From an uncultured Oscillospiraceae bacterium (GTDB taxonomy: Bacteria; Bacillota; Clostridia; Oscillospirales; Ruminococcaceae), in contig UQBC01000016.1 of the NCBI GenBank assembly GCA_900539195.1, positions 1-56,621 of the forward strand: DNA of 56,621 bases, written 5' to 3'. This document shows positions 17,575 through 26,357 of this stretch, in pieces. The notes under the pieces are model-generated. The model saw nothing but the letters and a program-made list of their open reading frames with translations, had not been told where the DNA came from and searched no databases. Position 1 is the stretch's first letter, and each line of letters starts with the position of its first letter. A program made the translations under genes and the position numbers.

Positions 17575-18840
17575 TTGGATAAACAGAAACTTATTATAAA
17601 AGGCGGGAACAGGATCGAGGGCGAGCTTGCACTGCACGGTGCAAAGAACGCCGCTTTACCGCTGCTTGCGGCAACGGTACTGATAAAAGACGGTGAGTGT
17701 GTCATACATAACTGTCCCAGACTTACCGATGTTGACGCGGCGCTTCGCATACTGTCGCATATCGGCGTCAAGTGCAGACGTGACGGCAGTACTGTGATAT
17801 CAGATGCGTCTGCAATAGGTAATTGCGAAATACCGGTAAGCCTTATGCGGGAAATGCGCTCGTCAATAGTTTTCTTAGGCTCGGTACTCGGCAGAACCGG
17901 ACATTGCAGAATGTCGTATCCCGGTGGCTGTGAGCTGGGTCCCAGACCGATAGATCTGCACCTTGCGGCACTTCGCAGTATGGGTGCGATAATAGAGGAA
18001 ACGCACGGTTTTCTTGATTGTACTGCACCAAAAGGGCTGAAAGGTACTTCGGTTTCGCTGTCATTTCCGTCAGTAGGCGCTACTGAAAATGTAATGCTTG
18101 CGGCAGTTACCGCAAGCGGTGTTACCGAGATTGAGGGTGCGGCGAAAGAGCCTGAGATATGCGACCTTGCGTCGTTCCTTGTTTCCTGCGGAGCGGATAT
18201 CAAAGGTGCAGGAACAGACAGGATAATAATATGCGGCAAGAATAAGCTTTCAGGCTGTGAATACAGTGTTATGCCTGACAGGATAGCCGCAGTGACATAT
18301 CTTTGTTGTGCGGCGGTAACAGGCGGCGAACTTATCCTTACAGGTGCGGATATAGCGCATATCGGAGCTGTTGTGCCGGTTCTTAAAGATATGGGGTGCC
18401 GTATTTATTCTTTCGGCAGGGACAGCATTTATATAAAAGCACCCGAACGGCTTAGAGCACCGCATACTGTGCGGACAATGCCTTATCCCGGTTTTCCGAC
18501 AGACGCTCAGGCACCGCTTATGGCAACTTGTACGGTAGCGGACGGCACGGCGGTTTTTGTAGAGAACATATTTGATAACCGTTACCGCCATGTCAGCGAA
18601 CTACTCCGTATGGGAGCGGTAATAAAAACCGAGGGCAGAGTGGCGGTCGTACAGGGCGTGCGCAGACTGTCTGCGGCAGAGATTGTTTCGCCGGATTTAA
18701 GGGGAGGAGCAGCGCTGGTCATTGCGGCACTCGGCGCCGACGGCACATCGTCAATTGGCGGAATATCGCATATCGACAGAGGATATGAATCAATAGAAAA
18801 AGCGCTTTACAGCGTGGGAGCAGATATAAAAAGAATTTAA
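17575..18840 (+). CDS. murA: UDP-GlcNAc 1-carboxyvinyltransferase MurA
   Basis: 421 residues, first committed enzyme of peptidoglycan synthesis, moving enolpyruvate from PEP to UDP-GlcNAc. Substrate Lys-Asn pair in LHGAKNAALPLLAA (~20-34). The catalytic loop cysteine is kept (PGGCELGPRPIDLH, C119), as in fosfomycin-sensitive enzymes. FPSVGATENVMLAA near 165 and PYPGFPTDAQAPLMA near 305 are further family motifs. The start is TTG with GAGAGGGTGA before it; no ATG/GTG is placed better. It lies 63 bases behind murG. Confidence 0.95.
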   Translation: MDKQKLIIKGGNRIEGELALHGAKNAALPLLAATVLIKDGECVIHNCPRLTDVDAALRILSHIGVKCRRDGSTVISDASAIGNCEIPVSLMREMRSSIVFLGSVLGRTGHCRMSYPGGCELGPRPIDLHLAALRSMGAIIEETHGFLDCTAPKGLKGTSVSLSFPSVGATENVMLAAVTASGVTEIEGAAKEPEICDLASFLVSCGADIKGAGTDRIIICGKNKLSGCEYSVMPDRIAAVTYLCCAAVTGGELILTGADIAHIGAVVPVLKDMGCRIYSFGRDSIYIKAPERLRAPHTVRTMPYPGFPTDAQAPLMATCTVADGTAVFVENIFDNRYRHVSELLRMGAVIKTEGRVAVVQGVRRLSAAEIVSPDLRGGAALVIAALGADGTSSIGGISHIDRGYESIEKALYSVGADIKRI

Positions 18841-18860
18841 AAATAAAAGGAGGTGCGAAA

Positions 18861-20426
18861 ATGGCTGACATAACCGAAAGAGATAAGAACAACCTGTGGG
18901 CTGAAATGCCGCCGTCAGGCAAGAAGCGCTTACAGCAGGAAAATTCACAGCCGAAGCCCGCACCCGAAAATATACCCGACAATAAAAAGGGCAAAAAGAA
19001 AAAATCAAAACCCGATAATAAAAAGACAGCAAAAAAGCAGAAGGATAAAAAGGGTAGTACAACTGAAATAACGGCAAAAAGACCGGCAGAAGACGTAAAT
19101 GCAGGCAACGGTGCGGCATCGAAGGCGCAACGTATGCCGCAGTTTCTCAGCGAAAACACAAGAACCGATATTCCTGTAGTAAAGCCTGTGGATATCCAGA
19201 ACCGCGTACTTCGCAATAAGCCCAGGTCAAAGGAAGATACACGCGAAAGAAAACGCAGAAAGCGTCTTTCTGCCTATATCGTATATTATATTATATTCGG
19301 CATACTGGCAGTGGTAATACTGGCAGTGCTGTCGACAACCGTACTGTTCAATCTTTCAAAGTACAGGATAACAGGCGACACAGTATACAAAGAACAGCAG
19401 ATAATAGATGCAACGGGAGTTAATGTCGGCGACAATCTTATACTTATGGACGTCGGTGCGGTCAGACAGCGTCTTATCGACAGACTTCCCTATGTTGATA
19501 AGGTCGAGGTCAGCCGCAACATTTTCACCTGTGCGCTTGAAATTAAGCTGAATCCCGCAACTGCGGTGGCAAACATCAAAAAGAACGACCGCTATTATCT
19601 TGTCAGTGAAAACGGCAGAATAATGGACGCAGAGCTTGAAACACCCGATAAGAACTGCGTTGTTGTACTCGGATTCGATCCGGAATATGCAAAGTCCGGT
19701 GACTTTTTGTCGGTAACGGACGAAGGCAGCCGCAATATGCTTTCAAAGCTTCTCAGGGCTGTAAAGACATACGATGAGATTGACGATGAAAACGAATACG
19801 AGGCACAGCAGAAATATGACAGCGTATTCACGCTTATTGATCTGTGCAGAGAGCTCGGGATCAGCAAACATATAAAGACAATCAATATGTCAAGCATATA
19901 TGATATAAAGCTGAGCTATGATAACAAGCTGACGCTTGAACTTGGTGATACGACCGATGCAAAACTTAAATTGACAGTAGCAAAGAATCTTATAGATAAA
20001 GGTGAGTTTGACGGTGAAAAGGGTGTGCTTGTTCTTTCACAGCTGAGCGAAAACTCATATAATATGAAAGTTACATTCAGACCCGAATATGACGATACGG
20101 GCAGTAAGGACGAAACAAGCAAGGACGATAATACTTCAGGCGGCAGTGATACGTCACAGACTGAATCTGTTCCTGAAACAACGGCGTCACCCGAAACCGA
20201 AATGCCGCCGGAAACAGAGGCACCGCCCGAAACAGAACCGGAAACGCTTCCTGAAACCGAATCCGAAACTACTCCTGAGCCTGAGCCGGAACCGGACGCA
20301 CAGCCCGAGCCGGAACCTGAGCCTGAGCCGGAACCTGAGCCGGAACCCGAAACCACACCGGAGACAGAAGCTGAAAACATACCCGAATCTGTTCCCGAAA
20401 CATCTCCTGATGAGTATTATGAATAA
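18861..20426 (+). CDS. ftsQ: FtsQ/DivIB-type division protein with acidic tail
   Basis: 521 residues, unusually long. Residues 1-135 are a basic cytoplasmic region (poly-Lys stretches near 35-60), a membrane helix is at ~138-160, and a POTRA/FtsQ domain begins with FNLSKYRITGDTVYKEQQI (~165-235). The beta-domain continues to ~405, and from ~415 to the end there is a Glu/Pro/Thr tail with many PE, PET and EPEPEP units. FtsQ scaffolds FtsL/DivIC with the septal synthases. ATG follows AAAAGGAGGTG. The tail lies outside the cell and may span or bind the wall (inference). Confidence 0.88.
   Translation: MADITERDKNNLWAEMPPSGKKRLQQENSQPKPAPENIPDNKKGKKKKSKPDNKKTAKKQKDKKGSTTEITAKRPAEDVNAGNGAASKAQRMPQFLSENTRTDIPVVKPVDIQNRVLRNKPRSKEDTRERKRRKRLSAYIVYYIIFGILAVVILAVLSTTVLFNLSKYRITGDTVYKEQQIIDATGVNVGDNLILMDVGAVRQRLIDRLPYVDKVEVSRNIFTCALEIKLNPATAVANIKKNDRYYLVSENGRIMDAELETPDKNCVVVLGFDPEYAKSGDFLSVTDEGSRNMLSKLLRAVKTYDEIDDENEYEAQQKYDSVFTLIDLCRELGISKHIKTINMSSIYDIKLSYDNKLTLELGDTTDAKLKLTVAKNLIDKGEFDGEKGVLVLSQLSENSYNMKVTFRPEYDDTGSKDETSKDDNTSGGSDTSQTESVPETTASPETEMPPETEAPPETEPETLPETESETTPEPEPEPDAQPEPEPEPEPEPEPEPETTPETEAENIPESVPETSPDEYYE
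20170..20402 (+). repeat. Low-complexity Pro-Glu-Thr coding repeat
   Basis: A stretch built from GAAAC(A/C)GA and CCGGAACCTGAG-like units codes the PET/EPEP tail of ftsQ. Such tracts vary in length between strains by slippage. Confidence 0.8.
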
Positions 20427-20525
20427 CCGAGCGTTATAATTCGGCGAAACAGAGGTAAAAACCCAAGATATTGTGGTAAATTATAAGCGCTGCTCAAATT
20501 ATAATGATATTTTTTAGCAAAACGC

Positions 20526-20554
20526 TTGCAATTATAAAAAGAATCTGTTAAAAT
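20526..20554 (+). promoter_or_regulatory. ftsZ promoter
   Basis: TTGCAA (20526-20531) and TAAAAT (20549-20554), 17 bases apart, about 40 bases before the ftsZ ribosome site. ftsZ can thus be expressed apart from the long dcw transcript. Confidence 0.7.
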
Positions 20555-20602
20555 ATTATAGTAGACAGTTTTATCTGTAAATTATACGGAGGAATGCAAA
20601 AA

Positions 20603-21778
20603 ATGAACTTTGATTTCGATGATGAAGAGTTTGAGCGTGACGTCAAAATAAAAGTTGTCGGCGTTGGCGGCGGCGGCGGAAACGCAGTAGAGAACATGGT
20701 CAGAAACAACGTTGAAGGCGTTGATTTTATCATAATAAACACGGATGTAGCAGCCCTTAAGTCTAAGGACGGCAACACAATGGAGCGTGTACAGATAGGC
20801 AGAAAGACCACAAAGGGTCGTGGCGCAGGCGGAAAGCCTCCTGTAGCCGCAGAATCTGCAAAGGAAAACAGCGATGACATAGCAGAAGTACTCAAGGGCG
20901 CTTCTCTCGTATTCGTAGCCGCAGGCATGGGCGGCGGTACAGGTACCGGTGCGGCTCCTGTAATCGCTCAGATCGCCAAGGATATGGGTATACTTACAGT
21001 CGGCGTTGTTACAAAGCCTTTTGATTTTGAAAGAGAATTCAAGATGAACCTTGCATTGCAGGGTATCGCAGAACTGAGAAAGTATGTTGATGCGCTCATC
21101 ATCGTACCTAATCAGCGTTTGCTTTCAATAAAGGAAAAGAATATTTCTATCAAGGCGGCTTACGCTATGGTAGATAACGTGCTTTATCAGGCAGTCAAGG
21201 GCATTTCGGATCTTATCACTCATGATGGTGTTATCAACATAGACTTTGAGGACGTCAGGACAACCCTTGAGGGCGCAGGTGACGCTCATATGGCTATCGG
21301 TCACGGTTCAGGTGATACACGCGCAGAAGACGCTGTAGCAGAGGTTGTAAACAGCCCCCTGCTCGAAACATCGATAAAGAATGCAGGAAAGCTTCTTGTT
21401 AACCTCACAATGTCTGAGGATACGCCTCTTGACGACGTTGAAAAGGTAATGCAGCTCCTTACTCAGTCTGCCGCTCCCGATGTACAGGTTATTCATGGCG
21501 TTGACCTTGACAGCTCTCTCAGCGATGAGATGGTAATCACAGTTATCGCTACCTGCTTTAAGGATAGTGCAGGTCATTCTATGGTAACATCCGATGAGGC
21601 TGTTGCAAAGACTGTACTTGCGTCTACTCCGACAGAAGATACAGGTTCTGATAATAAGGTTGAGAACTCTCTGACAGAATCTCTTGTTTTCCCCGAAACA
21701 CCCGCTAACGCAGGTGAAATGTCAGATGACGATCCTTTTTCGGAGCTGTCTGAACTTCTGAACAACAGAGGCAACTGA
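20603..21778 (+). CDS. ftsZ: Cell division GTPase FtsZ
   Basis: 391 residues. Tubulin-like GTPase that forms the Z ring. The nucleotide motifs VGVGGGGGNAVENM and the tubulin signature GMGGGTGTGAAP are present; the T7 loop is NIDFEDV. The variable linker (~325-370) is short. The extreme C-terminus reads DDDPFSELSELLNNRGN and lacks the usual D-I-P-x-F-L-R/K tail. Two starts are possible: ATG 20594 lies one base after GGAGG, ATG 20603 ten bases after. I chose 20603. ftsA is not adjacent. Confidence 0.97.
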   Translation: MNFDFDDEEFERDVKIKVVGVGGGGGNAVENMVRNNVEGVDFIIINTDVAALKSKDGNTMERVQIGRKTTKGRGAGGKPPVAAESAKENSDDIAEVLKGASLVFVAAGMGGGTGTGAAPVIAQIAKDMGILTVGVVTKPFDFEREFKMNLALQGIAELRKYVDALIIVPNQRLLSIKEKNISIKAAYAMVDNVLYQAVKGISDLITHDGVINIDFEDVRTTLEGAGDAHMAIGHGSGDTRAEDAVAEVVNSPLLETSIKNAGKLLVNLTMSEDTPLDDVEKVMQLLTQSAAPDVQVIHGVDLDSSLSDEMVITVIATCFKDSAGHSMVTSDEAVAKTVLASTPTEDTGSDNKVENSLTESLVFPETPANAGEMSDDDPFSELSELLNNRGN

Positions 21779-21798
21779 TAATATCGCACAACATATCT

Positions 21799-21826
21799 GC
21801 TCCCGATCTGATGTCGGGAGCTTTTT
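21799..21826 (+). terminator. ftsZ terminator
   Basis: Perfect 8-bp stem GCTCCCGA / TCGGGAGC with loop TCTGATG, then T5. End of the dcw cluster. Confidence 0.9.
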
Positions 21827-21903
21827 GTTACTGCTTACGTTGACTGACAGGTGAAAAAAGGTTATAATAACAGCTGTGACATAATAAAAACTGTGAGGTA
21901 ATA

Positions 21904-22802
21904 ATGGAGTACTTTTACAACCTTTTATTCTATTTTATGATATATTCGTTTGCCGGGTGGTGCGGAGAAGTAGTATTCGCAACAATACGGCACGGAAGAT
22001 TTGTGAACCGTGGTATGCTCCACGGTGCATACTGCCCGATATACGGCTTCGGGCTGATAATCGTCATCGTATGTCTGACCCCGATAAAGGATTCGTGGCT
22101 GTTGCTGTTTGTCGGCTCAGCCGTACTGACCACTGTGCTTGAATTTATCACAGGCTTTGTGCTGGACAAGATATTCGGCAGGTGTTGGTGGGACTACAGT
22201 AATAAAAAGTTCAACATCGGAGGATATATCTGTCCGCAGTTTACTGTCGTATGGGGGCTTGCGTGCCTGCTTATAATGAAGGTGGTACAGCCTGCGATAG
22301 CTTTTGCCGTAGGGCTTATCTGGAAGCCTGTCGGCATAGCGGCACTGTGCCTGTTCTATGCGGCAATAATCACCGATGTTATATTGACCTTCCCGGAAGT
22401 AAAAAAGCTCAGGAACGAAATCAGGCTTATAGACGAGCTTGAAAAACAGCTTACAGCCGTTTCTGATTCGATCGGCTCGGGACTATCGGATAAGACTTCG
22501 CAGGCGGTAGAATTTTCAAAGGAACACGGAATCACCCCGGAAGAAATGCAAAAGAAAGCCGATGAATTCAAAGCAAGGCTTGAAACCGCCTCAGACGGTG
22601 CAAAACAGCGCAATGCGGAACGCTTGAGTGAATTAAAAAGGGCAATGCTTCGGAACGCAGAGAAGAGCTTACAGCACGCATAAACGAGCTTAACGAAAAG
22701 CTGTCAGAGCTTAAAGCAAAGCATAAACGTCTTTACAAGGCATTCCCTTCGCTTAAAAACGGCGGGAAAAAGCTGAAAAAAGTAATTTCAAAGAAGAAGT
22801 AA
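21904..22802 (+). pseudogene. CmpB-like putative ABC transporter permease family protein, frameshifted
   Basis: The first frame (21904-22683, 259 aa) has five or six membrane helices and the family pattern FAGWCGEV, NRGMLHGAYCPIYGFG, CWWDYSNKKFNIGGYICP and VVWGLAC of PF06541-type proteins. It then stops. The -1 frame runs on to TAA 22802 with a basic helical end (RREELTARINELNEKLSELKAKHKRL..., KAFPSLK) typical for the family C-terminus. One more A in the A5 run at 22635-22639 would join the frames. The main domain is intact, so the product may still work. Function unknown. It follows TGAGGTAATA with its own start; no promoter was pinned down. Confidence 0.75.
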
Positions 22803-22805
22803 ATC

Positions 22806-22844
22806 AAAGAGCCATCGGTCTTTTCCTGTCCGACGGCTCTTTTC
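22806..22844. terminator. Bidirectional terminator
   Basis: AAAGAGCC-A-TCGG pairs with CCGA-C-GGCTCTTTT; A-rich on the left, T-rich on the right. It serves the convergent genes ending at 22802 (+) and 22845 (-). Confidence 0.85.
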
Positions 22845-23804
22845 TTATTGCTTGTTTATAAATTTATCTATAATGTATTTCGGTCTTGCCTTTACTTCGG
22901 TATAAATCTTTCCGATATATTCACCGACAATGCCAAGCGCCATTATCTGCAGTCCGCTTAAGAACCATATCGAGCACATAAGCGAGCTCCAGCCTGCCTC
23001 GGTATTTCCAAGACAAGTCTGCACGATCGTGTATATTATCATTGCTATGCTGACAAGGAAAACTAAAAATCCGACAACCGTTACAAGTCTTATCGGCTTT
23101 ACCGAGAAACTTGTTATACCGTCAAACGCAAAAGCAAGCATCTTTTTAAGCGGATACTTTGATTCGCCTGCAAAACGCTCACTGCGCTCATAATATACAA
23201 TATCACTTTTGAAACCTATCTGCTTTACTATACCTCTGAGGAACAGGTTGACTTCTTTAAACTGTGATAAAGCTTCAAGAGCACGCTTTGATATAAGTCT
23301 GTAGTCTGCGTGGTTGTCGATTATATCAACACCGAGCAACCTCATGAATTTGTAGAACATTCCGGCAGTGCCACGTTTGAAAACAGTATCCGTCTTTCTC
23401 GATGAACGCACGCCGTACACTATGTCACAGCCATCGTGATATTTGTCTACGAACTGGTCAACCACGTTTATATCATCCTGCAGATCCGCATCCATTGATA
23501 TGGATATATCCGCAAGATCCTTTGCCGTCATAAGTCCTGCAAGAAGAGCATTCTGGTGTCCCTTGTTGCGTGAGAGTTTCAGTCCTGAGAATAAATCGTC
23601 ATTGCTGTGGAGTTCTTCAATTATCCCCCAGGTTTTGTCCTTGCTGCCATCGTCCACAAATAAAACACGGCTCTTGTCGGAAATCTTTTTTTCATTTATG
23701 AGAGCTGTCATCTTCTCTTTAAGTCGCTTTGAGGTTTCGTGAAGTACAGCTTCTTCGTTGTAACAGGGAACTACAATGTAAAGTATGTCGTTATATTCGG
23801 TCAT
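22845..23804 (-). CDS. Family 2 glycosyltransferase, GtrB/DPM1-like with two membrane helices
   Basis: 319 residues. GT-A catalytic domain at ~1-225: YIVVPCYNEEAVL near the start, LFVDDGSKDKTW near 48, the metal-binding SMDADLQDD near 105, and FLRGIVKQIGF near 190. Two C-terminal membrane helices follow (~235-260 and ~275-300). Such enzymes move sugar from a nucleotide to undecaprenyl phosphate for modification of surface polymers. ATG 23804 follows GAAAGGAATT; the open frame further upstream crosses the promoter. It stands alone between terminators. Confidence 0.88.
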   Translation of the reverse strand: MTEYNDILYIVVPCYNEEAVLHETSKRLKEKMTALINEKKISDKSRVLFVDDGSKDKTWGIIEELHSNDDLFSGLKLSRNKGHQNALLAGLMTAKDLADISISMDADLQDDINVVDQFVDKYHDGCDIVYGVRSSRKTDTVFKRGTAGMFYKFMRLLGVDIIDNHADYRLISKRALEALSQFKEVNLFLRGIVKQIGFKSDIVYYERSERFAGESKYPLKKMLAFAFDGITSFSVKPIRLVTVVGFLVFLVSIAMIIYTIVQTCLGNTEAGWSSLMCSIWFLSGLQIMALGIVGEYIGKIYTEVKARPKYIIDKFINKQ

Positions 23805-23843
23805 TTTTAAAATTCCTTTCGTATATGTGATCCTGACTGTTAC

Positions 23844-23872
23844 AGTATACCCCATTTTTAACGATTTGTAAA
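23844..23872 (-). promoter_or_regulatory. Promoter of the glycosyltransferase gene
   Basis: Minus strand TTTACA (23867-23872), 17-base spacer, TATACT (23844-23849). Confidence 0.75.
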
Positions 23873-23937
23873 GCGTATAATGTGAAAATATGACGAAAAA
23901 TCGGTAAATATAGTTATCATCGATATTTTTTACACAA

Positions 23938-23971
23938 AGAAAAGAGGCTATGACACCGAAGTGCCATAGCC
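23938..23971 (-). terminator. glnN terminator
   Basis: Minus strand GGCTATG-G-CAC, a TTCG tetraloop, GTG-T-CATAGCC, then TCTTTTCTTTG. It lies 75 bases after the glnN stop. Confidence 0.85.
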
Positions 23972-24044
23972 ATAGGAAAAGGGTGCAGATTATCTTAAAG
24001 GGTTAAAACCCCTCTAAGCCGTTTTATAAAACGTATCTCTATAA

Positions 24045-26141
24045 TTATACGTTGAACAGGAGCTCTTCGTATGTGGGGAAGGGCCAGTACTTTTCACCGA
24101 CGATCGTTTCAAGCTCATCTGCAACAGCACGCAGGCTCTGCATTGTAGCGAATACTTCATCGTGATAGCACTTAGCAGCTTCATAAACGTCTGAGATACC
24201 CTGTGCCTTTACAATCACGCTGTCAAGCTCAGCAATCTTAGCGTTGAGGTTTTCAGCGAGAGAATCGATCTTGTTAGCGATAGACTGTTCAAGGTTGTAT
24301 GCAACGCCTGCGTTCTTCTTTGACAGGAGTACATCGCATACCTGCTTCTCATAAGCCATAACAGCGGGGAGAATCTCCTTTGTAGCCATTTCTGCTGTTG
24401 TAAGAGCTTCTATATTGATTGTCTTGCTGTAGTTTTCAAGCAGAATCTCTGTTCTTGAGTGCATTTCAACTTCTGAGAATACCTTATGCTTTGTGAATAC
24501 CTTGATGTTTTTCTCGTCAAGGAAGTGGGGAAGTGCGTCTACCGTGGACTTGAGCTCAGGCAGACCTCTTACCTCTGTAGCTTCCTTTACCCATGCGGCA
24601 TCGTAACCGTTGCCGTTGAAGATTACTCTGCTGTGCTCCTTTATTGTCTTTACGAGCAACTCCTTAAGAGCTTTCTTGAAGTCGTCAGCCTTTTCAAGCT
24701 CATCGGCGAACTGTTCAAGCTCTTCTGCTACAATTGTGTTAAGTACTATGTTAGGACCTGAAATGTTGAGTGAAGAGCCAACACTTCTGAACTCAAACTT
24801 ATTACCTGTAAATGCGAAAGGCGATGTTCTGTTTCTGTCTGTTGTATCCTTGGGGAACTTGGGCAGTGAGGTTACGCCTATATCAAACTGTGCGTGCTTT
24901 GCTTCTACGTTTGTACCTGCAACAAGCGCATTGATTACATCGTTCAGTTCTTCGCCGAGGAAGATTGAGATGATAGCGGGAGGTGCCTCGTTAGCGCCGA
25001 GTCTGTGGTCGTTGCCGGCAGTTGCTACTGAAAGTCTGAGCAGATCAGCATATTCGTCAACAGCCTTGATGATAGCTACAAGGAATGTTAAGAACTGTGC
25101 GTTCTCCATAGGAGAATCGCCGGGGTTCAGAAGATTCTGACCGTCATCTGTTGAAAGAGCCCAGTTATCGTGCTTACCTGAACCGTTAACGCCTGCGAAA
25201 GGCTTTTCGTGCAGCAAGCATACCATATCATGTTCAAGAGCGACCTTCTTCATCATTTCCATCATAAGCTGGTTGTGATCAGCCGCAAGGTTTGCGGATT
25301 CAAAGATAGGTGCACATTCGTGCTGTGCGGGAGCAACTTCGTTATGCTTTGTCTTTGAAGAAACGCCGAGAGCCCAGAGGTGCTTGTCGAGATCCTTCAT
25401 ATAGTCGCTTACTCTCTGCTTGATAACGCCGAAGTAGTGATCTTCAAGCTCCTGTCCCTTTACAGGTGCCGCACCGAAAAGTGTTCTGCCTGTGAAGATA
25501 AGGTCTTTTCTCTTATCGTATGTCTTCTTGTCAACAAGGAAGTATTCCTGCTCGGCACCGACTGTAGCAACAACGCTCTTTGCTGTGGTGTTGCCGAAAA
25601 GTCTTAAAATTCTTAATGCCTGCTTTGATACAGCGTCCATTGACTTAAGAAGAGGCGTCTTCTTATCAAGTGCTTCTCCTGAGTATGAGAAGAACGCTGT
25701 GGGTATGTATAATGTGTTATCCTTTATGAATGCATATGATGTGGGATCCCATGCTGTGTAGCCTCTTGCCTCGAATGTTGCACGCAGTCCGCCTGAGGGG
25801 AACGATGATGCATCAGGCTCGCCCTTGATTAGCTCCTTGCCTGAGAACTCCATAATAACTGTACCGTCACCAACAGGTGAAATAAAGCTGTCGTGCTTTT
25901 CGGCTGTGATACCTGTCATAGGCTGGAACCAGTGAGTGTAATGTGTTGCACCCTTTTCTACTGCCCAGTCCTTCATTGTGCTTGCTACTACTTCGGCAAT
26001 GGGAAGTGTAAGCTCTGCGTCACCGTGCATTACCTTCATAAGCTCTTTGAATATAGCCTTAGGAAGGCGTGCTTTCATTACCGCCTCGTTGAACACGTCC
26101 GAGCCGAACAGCTCCGTTACATCATAAGTTTTCTCTGCCAT
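24045..26141 (-). CDS. glnN: Glutamine synthetase type III
   Basis: 698 residues, the GSIII size (types I and II are ~350-470). ATP-dependent amidation of glutamate, the main ammonium assimilation step. Seen: the GSIII start FGSDVFNEAVMKARLP, TGITAEKHDSFI near 76, ATVGAEQEYFLVDK near 192-206 (catalytic acids), HEVAPAQHE-type metal motif (NEVAPAQHECAPIFE) near 262, and the ATP-binding GVNGSGKHDNWALST. ATG follows GGAGGAAAAG. The leader contains an intrinsic terminator (26171-26216) behind the promoter, so expression is probably set by read-through. Confidence 0.97.
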   Translation of the reverse strand: MAEKTYDVTELFGSDVFNEAVMKARLPKAIFKELMKVMHGDAELTLPIAEVVASTMKDWAVEKGATHYTHWFQPMTGITAEKHDSFISPVGDGTVIMEFSGKELIKGEPDASSFPSGGLRATFEARGYTAWDPTSYAFIKDNTLYIPTAFFSYSGEALDKKTPLLKSMDAVSKQALRILRLFGNTTAKSVVATVGAEQEYFLVDKKTYDKRKDLIFTGRTLFGAAPVKGQELEDHYFGVIKQRVSDYMKDLDKHLWALGVSSKTKHNEVAPAQHECAPIFESANLAADHNQLMMEMMKKVALEHDMVCLLHEKPFAGVNGSGKHDNWALSTDDGQNLLNPGDSPMENAQFLTFLVAIIKAVDEYADLLRLSVATAGNDHRLGANEAPPAIISIFLGEELNDVINALVAGTNVEAKHAQFDIGVTSLPKFPKDTTDRNRTSPFAFTGNKFEFRSVGSSLNISGPNIVLNTIVAEELEQFADELEKADDFKKALKELLVKTIKEHSRVIFNGNGYDAAWVKEATEVRGLPELKSTVDALPHFLDEKNIKVFTKHKVFSEVEMHSRTEILLENYSKTINIEALTTAEMATKEILPAVMAYEKQVCDVLLSKKNAGVAYNLEQSIANKIDSLAENLNAKIAELDSVIVKAQGISDVYEAAKCYHDEVFATMQSLRAVADELETIVGEKYWPFPTYEELLFNV

Positions 26142-26170
26142 TTTCCTTTTCCTCCTACTTTCGTTAGATG

Positions 26171-26216
26171 TTCTTTAAAAAATAAGAAAAGGACGCTTTG
26201 ATTCCTCAAAACGTCC
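26171..26216 (-). terminator. Terminator hairpin in the glnN leader (attenuator candidate)
   Basis: On the minus strand GGACGTTTTGA pairs with TCAAAGCGTCC (11 bp, one G-T) around a GGAA loop, followed by TTTTCTTATTTTTT. It lies between the glnN promoter and the glnN ATG, so it interrupts the transcript unless read-through occurs. It may double as the end of the rpmH-jag transcript, for which I see no other terminator. Confidence 0.8.
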
Positions 26217-26237
26217 TCGTTTCTGATTACAGTTATT

Positions 26238-26266
26238 ATAATACACTATGTCGGCTGATTTGTCAA
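26238..26266 (-). promoter_or_regulatory. glnN promoter
   Basis: Minus strand TTGACA (26261-26266), 17 bases, TATTAT (26238-26243). The expected start of transcription is only ~15 bases before the leader hairpin. Confidence 0.8.
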
Positions 26267-26357
26267 TATGTCATTTTGCACAAATTTTGAAAGTTTACCT
26301 ACACGAAAATTCAAAATTGCATAAAAACCATTGAAAAATCGTTGATTTCTGCAAGTC

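Noticed and set aside
17546..17599. Short frame MKKSYERVILWINRNLL between murG and murA
   Set aside because: No ribosome site and it overlaps the murA start; it is most likely a chance frame.
20428..20445. CCGA...TCGG inverted repeat after ftsQ as terminator
   Set aside because: A 4-bp stem with no T tract is too weak to call.
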